64,000 nt of DNA from Misgurnus anguillicaudatus. Its lineage: Eukaryota; Chordata; Actinopteri; Cypriniformes; Cobitidae. The DNA is taken from contig NC_073342.2 of assembly GCF_027580225.2 (NCBI RefSeq), positions 12,869,001 to 12,933,000 of the forward strand, in the 5' to 3' direction. Shown in pieces: positions 23,540 to 35,500 of this stretch; position 1 is the first letter of the stretch; each line of letters starts with the position of its first letter. The notes beneath the pieces were generated by a model, which did no database searches, was not told the DNA's origin, and saw only the letters and a program-made list of their open reading frames with translations. A program made the translations under genes and the position numbers.

Positions 23540-23870
23540 CCTTAAACAATTACAACAGGTGGCAAACTCTCCAACCCATCATCGATTATATCGATTATGA
23601 TGATGATGCTGATGATGCTGACGAGCATCCTCTCCTCCGGCTCGTGCAGCTTTGGTAGCAGTGCTCAGCTTCCTGCCCAGTATGTTCTCTCTTGCAGTGA
23701 CGTCAACGGAGGACCAGCCAATCACAGGTGTAGACGCGCGCAGTGCTGCACACTGACCAATCAGAGCGTGAGGGCGCACGGCGCTTTTGTGCTCTGCAAT
23801 TGTGATGATGTGACCATGGGTTCGCCGGTGGCAAATTTCTTAATTAACAAAACTGACTGCAGGTCAGTGC
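23540..23870 (-). promoter_or_regulatory. Putative promoter of the mir-9 primary transcript
   Basis: GC-rich block about 1.6-1.9 kb upstream of mir-9 in its own sense. It carries a full CRE TGACGTCA (23698-23705), two CCAAT boxes (23718-23722 and 23757-23761), an E-box CAGGTG (23556-23561) and two ATCGATTA sites (23581-23588 and 23590-23597) of ONECUT/CUT type. CpGs cluster in TAGACGCGCGCAG and GAGGGCGCACGGCGC. No open frame looks genuine. The sites are seen directly; promoter function and direction are inferred. Confidence 0.45.
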
Positions 23871-23879
23871 TTTGATGTG

Positions 23880-25480
23880 TTTGTTGATTCATTTACTGAC
23901 TTTCGTAGTTCCTAAAATATGGTTGGAGAGACTCGGATAAACAGCCTAGGGAAAGAAACTCAATAGGTGAATAAGATTTTTAGATAATTAATATAAATGC
24001 AGTAAACAAAATCACCAATTATCCGATGAAAGTTTATTAGAAACTATTAGTAACACAGTACACACTTGCAAAATAACTGCTAGTTCAAAACTAAATGTCC
24101 TGCACATGTGACACACTTTATTTAAATCAAAAGCGCAACTTTCAAGATTTCTTTTACAAAGATAACTTTATTCCAAAAATAAATTATGATAAAAATATTT
24201 TAAATAAATTCTTAAAATGTTATATATATTTAACAGAGTGATTAAAAACGAAAAAGAAAGTACGATTGTCTGAACATGTGTTTTTAGATTCAAAATTAAA
24301 ATATTTGTGAAAGTTTGATTGCATTCATTCTCCTCCATTAAAAATATTTCAAAAGTTTTCATATAGTTTAAACGAACGTCGATGCAAAAAAGTGTAAACT
24401 ATCAAGTTAGTGACTATCAGCATTTTTAAGGAATGTCAATTTGCTTTTATAATTGTTATTGTTTGTATTATTATTTTTTTGAAGATTATAGGAATATAAA
24501 TAAATATAAATATATTTTTCAGAGTAGTAGTAGTTTATTTTCAATATTTTTGTTTCTCTTGTATCAGCAGTGAGCGCGAGGGTTTAGATCTGTACGAAAA
24601 AACAGCATCAATTACGAGAATCGTTTGTATAAAAATACATACACTTCTAAAAAAAGAAAAAGGATTTTCAGGAAATAAATATACACATGATGATATCGAT
24701 CAAATAACCACAAACCATTTTCGTCATAAAGCAGCAATATAGAGAACATATATAATATATCAAAATATATAAGGACAGAAGGGAAAAGAAAACATTTATG
24801 AAATTTATTAGCAGAATATGCTACACACATTTTAGATGATGTGATGTTCAATAAGCTTTAATGAGACACGGATGCAAAATATAAAGCAACCTATTTTTTC
24901 CTACATATATTAAATTTTTCACATTGCTCAGAATTTTTTCTAGCATTCCTAAACCATGTAAAAATCCGTTTATACACATACTATCGAATGTATTTATACT
25001 TTGGTGGTGTGTTCATCAGAAAACTTGAATTTATATTTTACGTACCCCCTTAGACATGCGGGACTTAACTGAACAAAAGTTTGTGTCAGACTACTAAAGG
25101 ATGTTGGACTTGAACTTGAGACTTGGAGACATCTTCCTCACCAAAAAAAACGGTAAAAAAGCAGTAGAGCTTTTTCAAAGGCATACACGGTTTAGTTAAA
25201 AAACCTATATTCAAAGAAAGATGTACTTGTACATAAATAGTTTTTTAAATATTTGTTATTCATGAATTGAAACTACACATTTTTACTGATGAATTGTAAG
25301 GGATATCTAAAAAATGATGTAATGTATAAACTTTCTATGCTTAGTTTTTACTCAAACGCAATTACGAATTGCAAACATTCCAAATGCAAAATTAGTTTTT
25401 AAGACCCTCTGATAAAGTGTCCAAAGGAATTCGTGTCTACATTCCTCCATTCTTAATCAGGACCATAATACAACATTGAC
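23880..25480. other. AT-rich desert segment, nothing identified
   Basis: Low-GC sequence with no repeat boundaries, coding exon or RNA that I can support. Confidence 0.4.
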
Positions 25481-25489
25481 TCGTGCTGA

Positions 25490-25740
25490 GGGGTAAAGTG
25501 ACAGCTGGTCTTGACCTCTGACCCCTGCTGTCTGGAAAGCAGTCATGACAGAGGGGGTCAGCCGCTGCAGGGAGGGTGTCTGTCTGGGAAAGCGGATCCA
25601 GACAGTACTAGAACACGTCTGGGTAGGGAGGAGAGAGGAGACATGGTTGGGACAATGTGGTACCCATATATCCCAAAGTCTGAGGGTGTCTGCCCCACCT
25701 CAGGGCCCTGACTGGGGCATGGGGTCCAGACAGAACGAGC
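25490..25740. promoter_or_regulatory. Candidate conserved non-coding element I
   Basis: A GC-rich, non-repetitive island including TGACCTCTGACCCCTGCTGT and CAGTCATGACAGAGGGGG. The motif CAGTCATGACAGA recurs at 27348-27360 (CAGTCATGACAGATGGGG) in the next island. No coding frame was supported. Confidence 0.3.
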
Positions 25741-25935
25741 GTGTGATCAGCATACGCAAACACATGGGACACGAGAACTCAAGCAGTCATGCAGACAGAG
25801 CCACAAATGGCACCTCAATTTATTCATGCAGTTTAATTTGATTAGGATTATAATATTAATAAAAGATTCAAATTCATAATACAGTTTTTCTCTTATAAGG
25901 ATTATATTATATGTGTTCATGTAGTTATACTGACC

Positions 25936-26162
25936 TAGGGGTGGTTTCCAGGACATGGATTAGACTAGTCCTAGACTAAAATAAATGTAAGAGCTGTCCA
26001 AACTGAAAAAACTTGCACTGACATATCTTAAAATACATCAGTGCCCTTTGTTTTGCAGTAGTAAGTAGTAAGGCATGTTTGTTAAAACTAGTTATATTTC
26101 ATAATTAAACTAAGACCTAGTCCTGATTTAAGCTAATCTCTGTTCAGGAAACCAGCCCCTAA
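25936..26162. mobile_element. MITE with TAGGGG(T/C)TGGTTTCC-type inverted termini
   Basis: Left end TAGGGGTGGTTTCCAGGACA; right end CAGGAAACCAGCCCCTA is its near reverse complement. The inner arms also pair (TAGACTAGTCCTAGACTAAA against AAACTAAGACCTAGTCCTGA). About 227 bp, non-coding. Confidence 0.75.
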
Positions 26163-26169
26163 CTAGCCT

Positions 26170-27230
26170 ACACTGTAAAAAGTGAAAATTGGTTCAACTT
26201 AAAAAGTTACTTTAATTGGTTTCACCTACAAAATTAAAACTTATAATGTTTCAAACTGTCCAATTATGTAACATAGCAGCGTTTCTAAAACCAAATTTAT
26301 ATTTCAGACTGACTAAAAAAAACTAAAATTGTGGTGTTACAATTTACTTTGTTTTAACAAACATATATTAATACATAAATAAATAGTTTTTAGGTGGTAA
26401 AAAGATCAAAGTTGTTGTCTGGAGGTGAAATCTCCAATTGTAACTTTCCAATAGGTGGAGTCTTAGGTGAAGGCTTAAAATAGGCTCTTTGGGCTTTTTG
26501 CCTCTCCCTACATTGTAAAGACATTGTATTTTCTTGTTTCATCATTTGTTGTTTATATTATGCTAAATAAAATGAAATAAAATAAATAATACCCTAATAT
26601 GCTACACAAATGTGAATTTGTTACCTTAAAACTGTTGCAATTCTTTTAAACAGCTAATTTGACTAAGCATCCATATTTAACACAGGTGCTAACATCACAA
26701 AGTCAAAGTCCAGATTGCTTGTGTTTACATGTGAATTGCAGTCATTCTTTTAACTCACGATTGAGTCAAAACGAGAAAAATCCAACCATTGTGTTAAATA
26801 ATACAGAAAAAAGTGTTCGTATACGTACTCAAGGTTGGATAAAATATGTGCAATATGCACATCGCCACCGCAAATCAACCCAGATTTTTCACATGTGCCA
26901 CAGAAGCAATGCTGAAACGTGTACTCTTCATTATCTTCTGAGGCACACAGGTGCCTCATGGACTCATTGAGGGAGACACAGGACAACTTGCGCAACTTGT
27001 CGATCAATCTCTAACAAAGACATCTAACACATATACAGTAGCATCTTCATTCATTTTGCTTTGGCAACCACTGCACTTTTAAAGAAAGTCTACAGAAAGT
27101 CTACAGAACACAACCAGGTACATTCACAGTTTTAGACTAAAATCATTTTCTCATGTCTGTCTGTTGTTTAAAAACTGTAAAGTAGACCTGAAAGCCACAG
27201 TGGAAAGTATGTAAGCAGTAAGAGGGGGGT
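26170..27230. other. Desert segment with short repeat pieces, no gene
   Basis: Contains a CACTGTAAAAAGTGAAAATT-type MITE end at about 26170 and AT-rich filler. Open frames at 26659-27007 on both strands have no recognisable content. Confidence 0.4.
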
Positions 27231-27400
27231 TGGATTATTGAGTTAATCTCTTGTTCCTCACCACAGTACACTGACAGGGGCTCTTACCGACCCCTTTGAG
27301 TCACCGGATACCTGGAGTGTGCAAGGCATACAGCCGGCGGTGGGTCAGCAGTCATGACAGATGGGGGGTGGTGTTACTGACAGGCTTGAGATGAGAAGAA
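27230..27400. promoter_or_regulatory. Candidate conserved non-coding element J
   Basis: Short GC-rich island containing GCATACAGCCGGCGGTGGGT and CAGTCATGACAGATGGGG, the latter shared with element I at 25490-25740. Non-coding. Confidence 0.28.
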
Positions 27401-27648
27401 CAGGAGCACTTTCTACAAATAAATCAATAAAGACAGTGGTCACATTTTGTGTTTAATGCCAAATTGAACATTTATCTTAAATTAAAAACCCCTGAATTTA
27501 GAGTAATTTGGTAAATTCGTTTAGAGCAAGTTGGCTTTTTGTTTTTTACAATATTTTCTTTATTAACTTCACTTTCTATCATTTTACTCTTTGTTGAATT
27601 TGTGAATGTTTTGTTTTTTGTCTTTTAAAGTTTCCTGAAAATCCTGCA

Positions 27649-28037
27649 CTGTAAATATAGTATTTTAAGTTTTTGACTGGTATTTAGTTGACATAAATTA
27701 TAAACTTAATTTGTTCATTTAAAGTTATAGTAAAACAAAAAAATTTTTACATTAATGAACAGCTTTAATTGTGACTATTTGCCTATACTTTTACTACAAT
27801 TAAAACCAAAAAAACATGGCTACTGTAGTAAAATACACTGTTAAAATATCTGTAGAAATTACAGTATTACTGGCTACTAGCTGGCAGTAAATTACTGTAG
27901 ATTTTACATTTATGTTATTTACTGGCAACAGTTTGTTCAAAGTTAAATGAACATGAAACATTTTCAGTCTTTATCTTCTACAGTAAGTTACTGGCAAACT
28001 GCTGTATAATTAGCTACAGCTATTTTTTTACAGTGTG
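27649..28037. mobile_element. MITE with CACTGTAAATA / TTTTTTTACAGTGT ends
   Basis: Opens CACTGTAAATATAGTATTTT and closes ATTTTTTTACAGTGT. The interior repeats ACTGTAGTAAAATAC/TTACTGTAGATTTTAC-type units. A further AACCATGGTTTTG fragment follows at 28045-28120. Confidence 0.6.
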
Positions 28038-29159
28038 TTACCACAAAATAACCATGGTTTTGCTAATAGTAATCAATACACCAAAAATACACTTTTACCA
28101 CAAAAAAGCATGGTTAATTTTCATAAGGGTAGTGCATGGTATAGATTTGTAAAAAAAATCTTCAATTATAAAAATCTTTTCATTTTACATTAAAAGACAA
28201 AAGAAAATGACCAAATATTGGCAGATTAATCATGTGGTGAAAATATTTGTCCATCTTTAAACAAAATATACATCACACTCCAAAACAATGCTGGGCTGTT
28301 TTAATCCTGGATAAAAGGCTTTCTCATCTCAGCTTTCTCATCTCAATTCATATTTTACGCGAGGTGTCTAATTCGTATTATTGGTACAACCACATTCATA
28401 CATTTTTGTACGATTTGCCTTGACCCCTGTGATGTTGAGATTGGGTTGGAGTTTCACTATTGTTTTTTATGTTTTTGCACGATTAACTTTGTACAAATAT
28501 ACAAATTAGCCAACTCGTAAAATATGTAAGAATTCTTGTGAGATCAGGCTGGTTAAATGTGGACATTACACCACCAGCTGGGTTTGTCCATATTTTACCC
28601 AACCATGGGTTAAAACCAACCAGCATTTTAAGAGTCTTTAGCAAATTAAGGACTTGAATTCCATACTCTGTTTGAAACAAAACCTTTTATCAAAATAAAG
28701 ATCCTGATGTGTATCACATAGTGGTGCTCAATAAAGGGGTTTACAGCAGACTGCTGTCAGCAGTTACTGTATCTGTGAATGAGACTTAAGGGAACATCCC
28801 ATAATAAAGTGTAGGAGCATGTCTACATTGTAAATGTGTTTATGAACCTCACACTCACAAGCAAGAGCAGATTTACAGGCTTGTTTATGAGGACAGAAGC
28901 ACAGAAGCTCTCGGACCCTCATAATGTGAATATATAAGACTCCAATAGAAAAACATATAGCACGTTTTAAAAGACGAAAGTAAAACTGCATTAACAAAAT
29001 ATAAAAAAAAATGGCATCTGCAAATAAATGATGCAAGACCTTTTATAAAATGTCACTTGCTATTTTGCAATTCGATCTCAATGTAATTTTATTGAATGCA
29101 AGTTTAGTTTCTCTTAAGTTTTCTTTGGTGTTTTATGTGTATCTCTCTTCAAGTTTGTA

Positions 29160-29417
29160 CACTGTCAGAAAAAATGCTTCCTAGCTGTCACTGCAAAGTA
29201 CACCTTTGCATCTCAATTCATATTAGGTACTTTATTATTAAACCTTTATTTTACCTGAAGAAAGCACATTGAGATTAAAAATCTCTTTTAAAAAGGCATC
29301 CTGCAGATTGACAGATACAAGCACTTAGTTTATATTAGTACCTCAGAGGTATATATTGGTACCAATGTATAAATATTTATACCTAAATGTGCCATATTAA
29401 AAACTTTTTACAGTGTA
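29160..29417. mobile_element. MITE with GTACAC/TTTACAGTGT ends, carrying an internal insertion
   Basis: Left end ACACTGTCAGAAAAAATGCT, right end AACTTTTTACAGTGTA. An unrelated TTTATTATTAAACCTTTATT segment near 29230-29325 splits the module. Confidence 0.5.
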
Positions 29418-29483
29418 GGCTTTAATTATTTAAACTTCCCCTTTCTAGTGATTTCAAACATTCAAATGCATATTAAAATATCT

Positions 29484-29717
29484 GGTATCACTTGTTAACA
29501 ATTAGTTAATGCATTAGCTACCATAAACTAACAATGAAAAATAGCATTATTAATCTTAATAATCTAAGTTCATGTTCATTTTAGCATTTAGTAATACATT
29601 ATTAAAATTAAACTTTTAAACGATTAAGATTAATTAATGAACTATGAACTAACATGAATAACTGTATTGTTTATTAATGCATTTACTATTACTACCTTAT
29701 TCTAAAGTGTTACCAAA
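29484..29717. mobile_element. MITE with GGTAACACTTTA-type termini
   Basis: Left GGTATCACTTGTTAACAATT, right TTATTCTAAAGTGTTACC. The interior holds the inverted TTAGTTAATGCATTAGCTA / TTAATGCATTTACTATTAC modules characteristic of this very common fish repeat. Confidence 0.7.
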
Positions 29718-29999
29718 ATTTAAAATTTTAACAAACCCCCCAAAAAATATATTTTTTTATTTTAGCAAACTGGCTTGAATTTTCCTGTTTTTTAAACCTT
29801 GCAAAATAATTTTTTATAAGGTTTTACTCCTAAAGAGCTATCTTTCTTTTCAAACATTTAAAATATATTGATTCATATTTTCTAATGTAATTACACATTC
29901 AATAATTTGTACATGCAAACACTTTATGGGTGCCCATCTTTATAATAATCACTCTATTATCTCTAATCTCTGTATAACATTTATTTTAATATTCATCAA

Positions 30000-30780
30000 G
30001 CTTATTCAGGACCATAATGGTCGCAGCTAATTAAAGGCATGGATATTCTCACCGAATCCTCTCTTTTCACACACAATGTCTTAACCTTTATTTCTCACAG
30101 TTCAGCATCAGCCCCACCCAGAAACACACTCCCAATTTTCCCACCCTTTGGCTCGACACCACCTGTCAATCAAAAGACGGGCAATCAGTCATCAGGCGTG
30201 AAAAGACCCCTCTCCCTTCCTTCATTCTCTCCCATAACGTTCCTTTATTTCTTTATCCCACTCTTTCTGAATGGGCGTGACATATTTAATCTCCATCACA
30301 CCTCCTCTAAATTCCCGCCGTCGTCCACCATTGGCTGGCTTAATCACCGTCGAGGCAGACAGTGGTGTCTTTTTTAGGGGTCTATAGGATCAACTCGACC
30401 CCCCTCCTCCTCCGTACCCCGCCTCTCTCCACGCTCTGTGTCTTCAGGGTCAGGGCCCCCCTCGGACCGGGGCCCTTTGAGCGCGGCAAACAGGATCATG
30501 TCGAGAATGGAGCTTGATTTAGTTTTAACAGGGGGCTGCGTCCGTCAGTAAGTGGTAAATGAATATACATTAGCTGCGAAAGGACCACGGGGAGGAGAGA
30601 ACAGAGACGCACAGATCTGAATGCTGAGAAGGAGGAGAAGGGGGTGTGAGAGCTCGAATAGAAAGGGAAGGGGTTCTCGCTTTCCTCCACAGGAACCCCA
30701 AAGCAGTTAATTGGAACGTTTGTTTGTTCTTTACGTCTTCACTGAGATGAGAGCTAAGATCAAAGTTTGTCACATGTTGA
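30000..30780. promoter_or_regulatory. GC-rich candidate regulatory block K between mir-9 and rhcg
   Basis: About 780 bp of non-repetitive sequence that is much richer in GC than its surroundings, for example GGGCCCCCCTCGGACCGGGG and TCAGGGTCAGGG. It also has ATGAATATACATTAGCTGCG and ATTGGCTGGCTTAATC (CCAAT on the minus strand). Open frames on both strands (30039-30377 plus; 30496-30773 minus) are rich in Pro/Ser and show no domain. Could be an enhancer or an unannotated non-coding exon/promoter. Confidence 0.35.
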
Positions 30781-32562
30781 TTCCCACAGAATGGAAATTA
30801 AAGGCTTGCGCCCACAGCTGCAGACTAAAAACTATTTGTTTGTGTCATTGTCTGTGACTAAATGTTGTATCAGTGTCCTCTGGATGTCTCTGCAATACTA
30901 GCTGAAGGTCTGGACACACCTGTGCTTTTTATTAATAGATTAAAATATAAGTTTATGAAGTAATGCAAGTGATATTAAGTGGTATTAAGTAATGATCTGT
31001 GTTACATTTTGTCAAAGAAAGGAAAGTTTTTCATGTATACTGGACACATGTTGGCTGTTTTATCTTCACAGTCCATGATTAAAAAGTTAATTTTTATATG
31101 AATACAATTTCATTTTTTCAAAAAATGTATATGCAAGCACAATGCCTATTGCAAGTTTTAAGCATCAAAATGATTTTAAGATCACAAAAAACTGATTTAG
31201 TCAAGTGCATCCAGCCTTTGACTGACATTGTACGTTGAAATTATTTTTACTTCCATTGATTGAAATATTAAGGACATTTTTGGTCAAATCTGTAAGGTGC
31301 ATCTACCCCTTGACCTTAAATATCAAGTTATCGGTTTGGTCTTGTTGTTAATGGCACAGACATGTGGCATGGTCACCTCTGACATCATCCAATTGACCCC
31401 AAACAAGCAAATGTCATGAACTTTCACCCCAACATAAGTTGACAAGGGACATAAAGATGGTCACCGGTCATAGAGGGCAAGAATTTTCAAGGGGTTAAAA
31501 ACTTCATGTCTTGTTAAACCGAATAAAGGATTCATAATGCAGAAAGAGACATTGCGGCCAATTGCACAATTTAAATGAATATTTCAATATTTTAAATATG
31601 ACTCCTAATGTTTCCACATTTTAAATCATTCTTTATTAATCAAAATAAAAATACATTGTTTTTATTCTTGTTTATATCAGAAATACATCTGTGTGTAGTG
31701 TGTAAAGAAAAAGGGAGTACTTAAATTAATGTAGGAATTACAGTATATAGATAATTTAATCTGGCATTAGACAAAAAAATACAGATTTATAACTTTTTTA
31801 TCAATCTTACAATAAAGAAAAGACAATAAACAATCAAACACATAGTGTACAACATTTAAGAAAAAAAATAGAAATATTTAAATACAGATTGCACATTGTT
31901 GTTCAGTAAAATTTTAAAGTTAAAACATGACATTTACTTCTGAAATAAATGCATACATGCTAAAAACAATCAGGAAAATAAATGTAAGCTTACAGAAACG
32001 TTTTAAGTACTTTGTTGTTGTTGAAATATTAATATTTCTTTATTAAGGTGAACACAATGTGCATTTGCTGATGCAAGAAAAAGACTACATCTGTTTTTAT
32101 AAAACAATTACACAATGATCAGCAATGTTTGAACAAGAAAATCTTAACACATTTAAATGTCATTTATTTTGATAGGGTAGACATATTAAAAATTTAACTG
32201 CTTGGTAGTTTAGAGGTTGTGTGGTTTTTGGTCACAGTTTCTCTGACCACATTAACAGGAAAATTAATCAAAGTTTTTAACATAGAAATAAATTAATTTT
32301 CAACATAAATTTGACTGATTGATAATCTGACAATATGTGTAAAATACAAACAATTTAAGACAATATAGTATATACATCTTTATACGACACCATAAATCAT
32401 CTGTTCATTAAAATGAACTCACACGTCTTGTGCCAGATTTGCTTCGTTAAAGCATAAAGAAATGTCTGTTTAATTTTGCGTTTTTGGCTGAATGTTGAGG
32501 TTAACAGAGAAAAGCAGCAGGAAATCCTGACAGAGGTCACACTGCACGCGTGCTGCTTCGTG
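30780..32562. other. rhcg 3'UTR candidate and AT-rich intergenic sequence
   Basis: The AT-rich stretch follows the rhcg stop codon (32563-32565). Several TTTATT motifs (AATAAA on the minus strand, for example 32163-32168) could serve as poly(A) signals, but I cannot choose among them. No other gene was seen. Confidence 0.4.
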
Positions 32563-35500
32563 TTAGCGCTGCTCCACGAAATTCGTCTCTGTCCTGCGTG
32601 GAAAAACTGTGGGTTATTTTCACAACTATATTTAAGATGACTCACCAATTAACTAATTTTAACCCAAATCGTAAGACGATTTGGATAAACGCGTCTGTTT
32701 AATGTCTAATATAAACGTATTTAAACAATTAGACTCATGCAACAGCAACGCGGTCATCATGCGCCATCTTGTGGCAGAAATACGCTATAACACAAAACAG
32801 CAGAAGAGACCGTAACATAAATTATGTTTAAAATTTGGTTTAACATGCAGGCTTTTTCAGTTTTTTCCTATTCGCCTTACTATAAACCCCTTTACCAAGA
32901 TATTATAAGCAAACCCTTAATAATACATTTCATAGTCATTTCTTATGTATAAAATGTTGACGTCGTAGACTTTTTAACGTGTTTAAATATCTACTCATAC
33001 CAGTTTATGTTTATCAACGGAAATTATCATTATGAAAAGATACCAACAATTTTACTGAACAAATGCGTCCATTAAAACACCTATTCAAATTTCCATAGGG
33101 CTCCATGGAGCATTCAGACCACTTGCGCCCCCTATTGGAAAAAATCAACATTACCGTTTAACGGGAACAAAGGCTCAGTAGATGCCAAAAGTGATGTGCG
33201 CAAATTTGCACAATATTTGTTTTCATGTAAGATTATGTAAAATTAAACCGAGAAACTGATTAAACTTAGAAAACTAAACTTGGTTGATGTATTTGACTAA
33301 AAGTGCACAGAAAGCTGACTACAGCTTTATCAGTTAAATATTTAAAAATGTAAATGCTTTGCATATGTTTTAGTGTAATTTTTATACTTTATATTTGTCT
33401 TAAAAATGAGCTCTAAGCATAACTACACAGCATGTAAACAAATTATTAATAATTATTAATATGTTTAAATAAAGGGTGACTAATATAAGTGAATAATAAA
33501 AAAATAATCTGTGAGGTTAATGCCCAGTTTCACAGACTACAAATGTTTGAGCTGTCATTGTTTTGTCTCAAGATGCATACAAGTAATGTTTAATTCTAAG
33601 GCAATGACTTAAATATCAGTACACAGTAAGCAATCAGTACACCACTACTTACACGTCTGCATGTTTGTTGGGGATCATGTGATTGGTGTAAGCCAAGATA
33701 GGAGGAACACTTTCTTCATCCTCAGGTACCTACAGCCAATAATGAAAGGAAGATTTAAATAAAAGTTGAATAAATTGCCTAAAGTAATTTAATAAATGTT
33801 AAATACTGTATATCTAAACATAGTTATAGGGACATAAATTATTTGTGAACAAAACAATCTTTTAAACCGAAGCTTAGATGAACCACCTTACCTCCCAATA
33901 GCACTCATCATCAAAGCAGTTGTCATCTGCCGGATCGCCCCAGATCGGCAACTTCAGGATACAGCCTGTTGGAGGAGTAATACAAGTTACACAAACAATA
34001 TGTGACCCTGAACCATTCATTAAGTCATTAAGGGTAAATTTTATGAAATTTAGATTTATGCACCATCTAAAGGTTTAATAATATGTTTTATATTGATGTA
34101 TGGTTTGTTATGTTAGGGCAATATTTGGCCGAGATACAACTATTTGATAATCTGGAATCTTGGGGTGCAAAAAAAAAACTTGAAACATTTACTTTAACGT
34201 TATTCAAATGAAGTCCTTGTAATTGCATCCACTCACAAAAATAAAAATTGTGATATTTATTTACAGTAAGAAATTTACAAAATATCTTTACTTAATATCC
34301 TAATGGCATAAAGGAAAAATCAATAATTTCGACCCATACAATGTGTCGTTGGCTATTGCTACAAATATACCCATGCGACTTAAGGTTTTGTGGTCCGGGG
34401 TCACATATGGCATCTCTTTACGCTAATACATTGGAAAATTGCCAGATATTGTATTACACAATCTATTCTAGTATTCATGTCACACACACACACCTGTCCA
34501 GTCTAATGACAGTTTAAACAAATAGCTTTAGATCTTTTTGTATTTGTTGTGCTGTTGTGTAACAGTGATGCACACAAGGAGAAAACATCACAATATGTTT
34601 CACAGATGACTGAACTTTAAAAAGTTTCCATTTACCAACGAAAATGCCCCCTCCTATTCCGAAACATAAGGCCACACAAAGTCCGGCTGCCTGGAATCCT
34701 CCTTGAGCTGTTGGAACTCGCTTAGCAAACTTGTCTACGAAGTCAAATGTATTTGTCAACCCTAAAAAGCAAAAGTGAACATAAGCACGTATGTGTCATC
34801 ATGTGGATTTATAGTGGAATTTCAGGAATTTCATTTTTGATTAATAAATGTTCATCCTGAGATATTTCAGTTCAATGTAAGATTTTTTTTCTAAACATTC
34901 ACTATACCCTTTAACTCTGTGTAAAGTCCAATATTACATATCTTCTCACCCAAATTTGAATGACGAAAAAAATCGGCAAATAAATAAAATAAGTTGGAAA
35001 ATTCTGTCATCATTTACTCACTCTCATGTTGTTACAAACTCCCATAAATTTCTTTATTTTGATGAACACAATGGAAGATGTTTTGAGGAATATTTGTAAC
35101 CAAACAGTTTTTGGACCCCATTCACTTCCATAGTGGGAAAAAGAATACTATATTCAATGGCGGCCGGTGACTTCTTTTTTTCGAGGGCACACGATGCGAA
35201 GTTCGTCACAACATGTATGTAGCCCGTCATGTGTGTGGTTCGTTATGTCAAAATATGTGTTCTGCGTGTCAAGTTGTCCTGTGTGTATCACGTGTATTGT
35301 CAAAATAAGTGCCTGCTGCAGATGCGTCTAAAGGGTTTATGATAAAAGAGACGCTCGCGTTTGCCAGATACTCGCATAATCTCATGTGTAATCAGAGTTT
35401 ACTGCTATGTGAGTGTCTTGCGTATATTTTGTGAACGTGAGCGTCTCTTTTATCATAAACGGTTTTGACGCGTGTGCAGCAGGCACTTATTTTGACAAAA

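Noticed and set aside
30039..30377. 112-codon plus-strand frame
   Set aside because: Low-complexity Pro/Ser/Phe composition, no motif, and no splice or start context; the GC-rich block is better viewed as non-coding.
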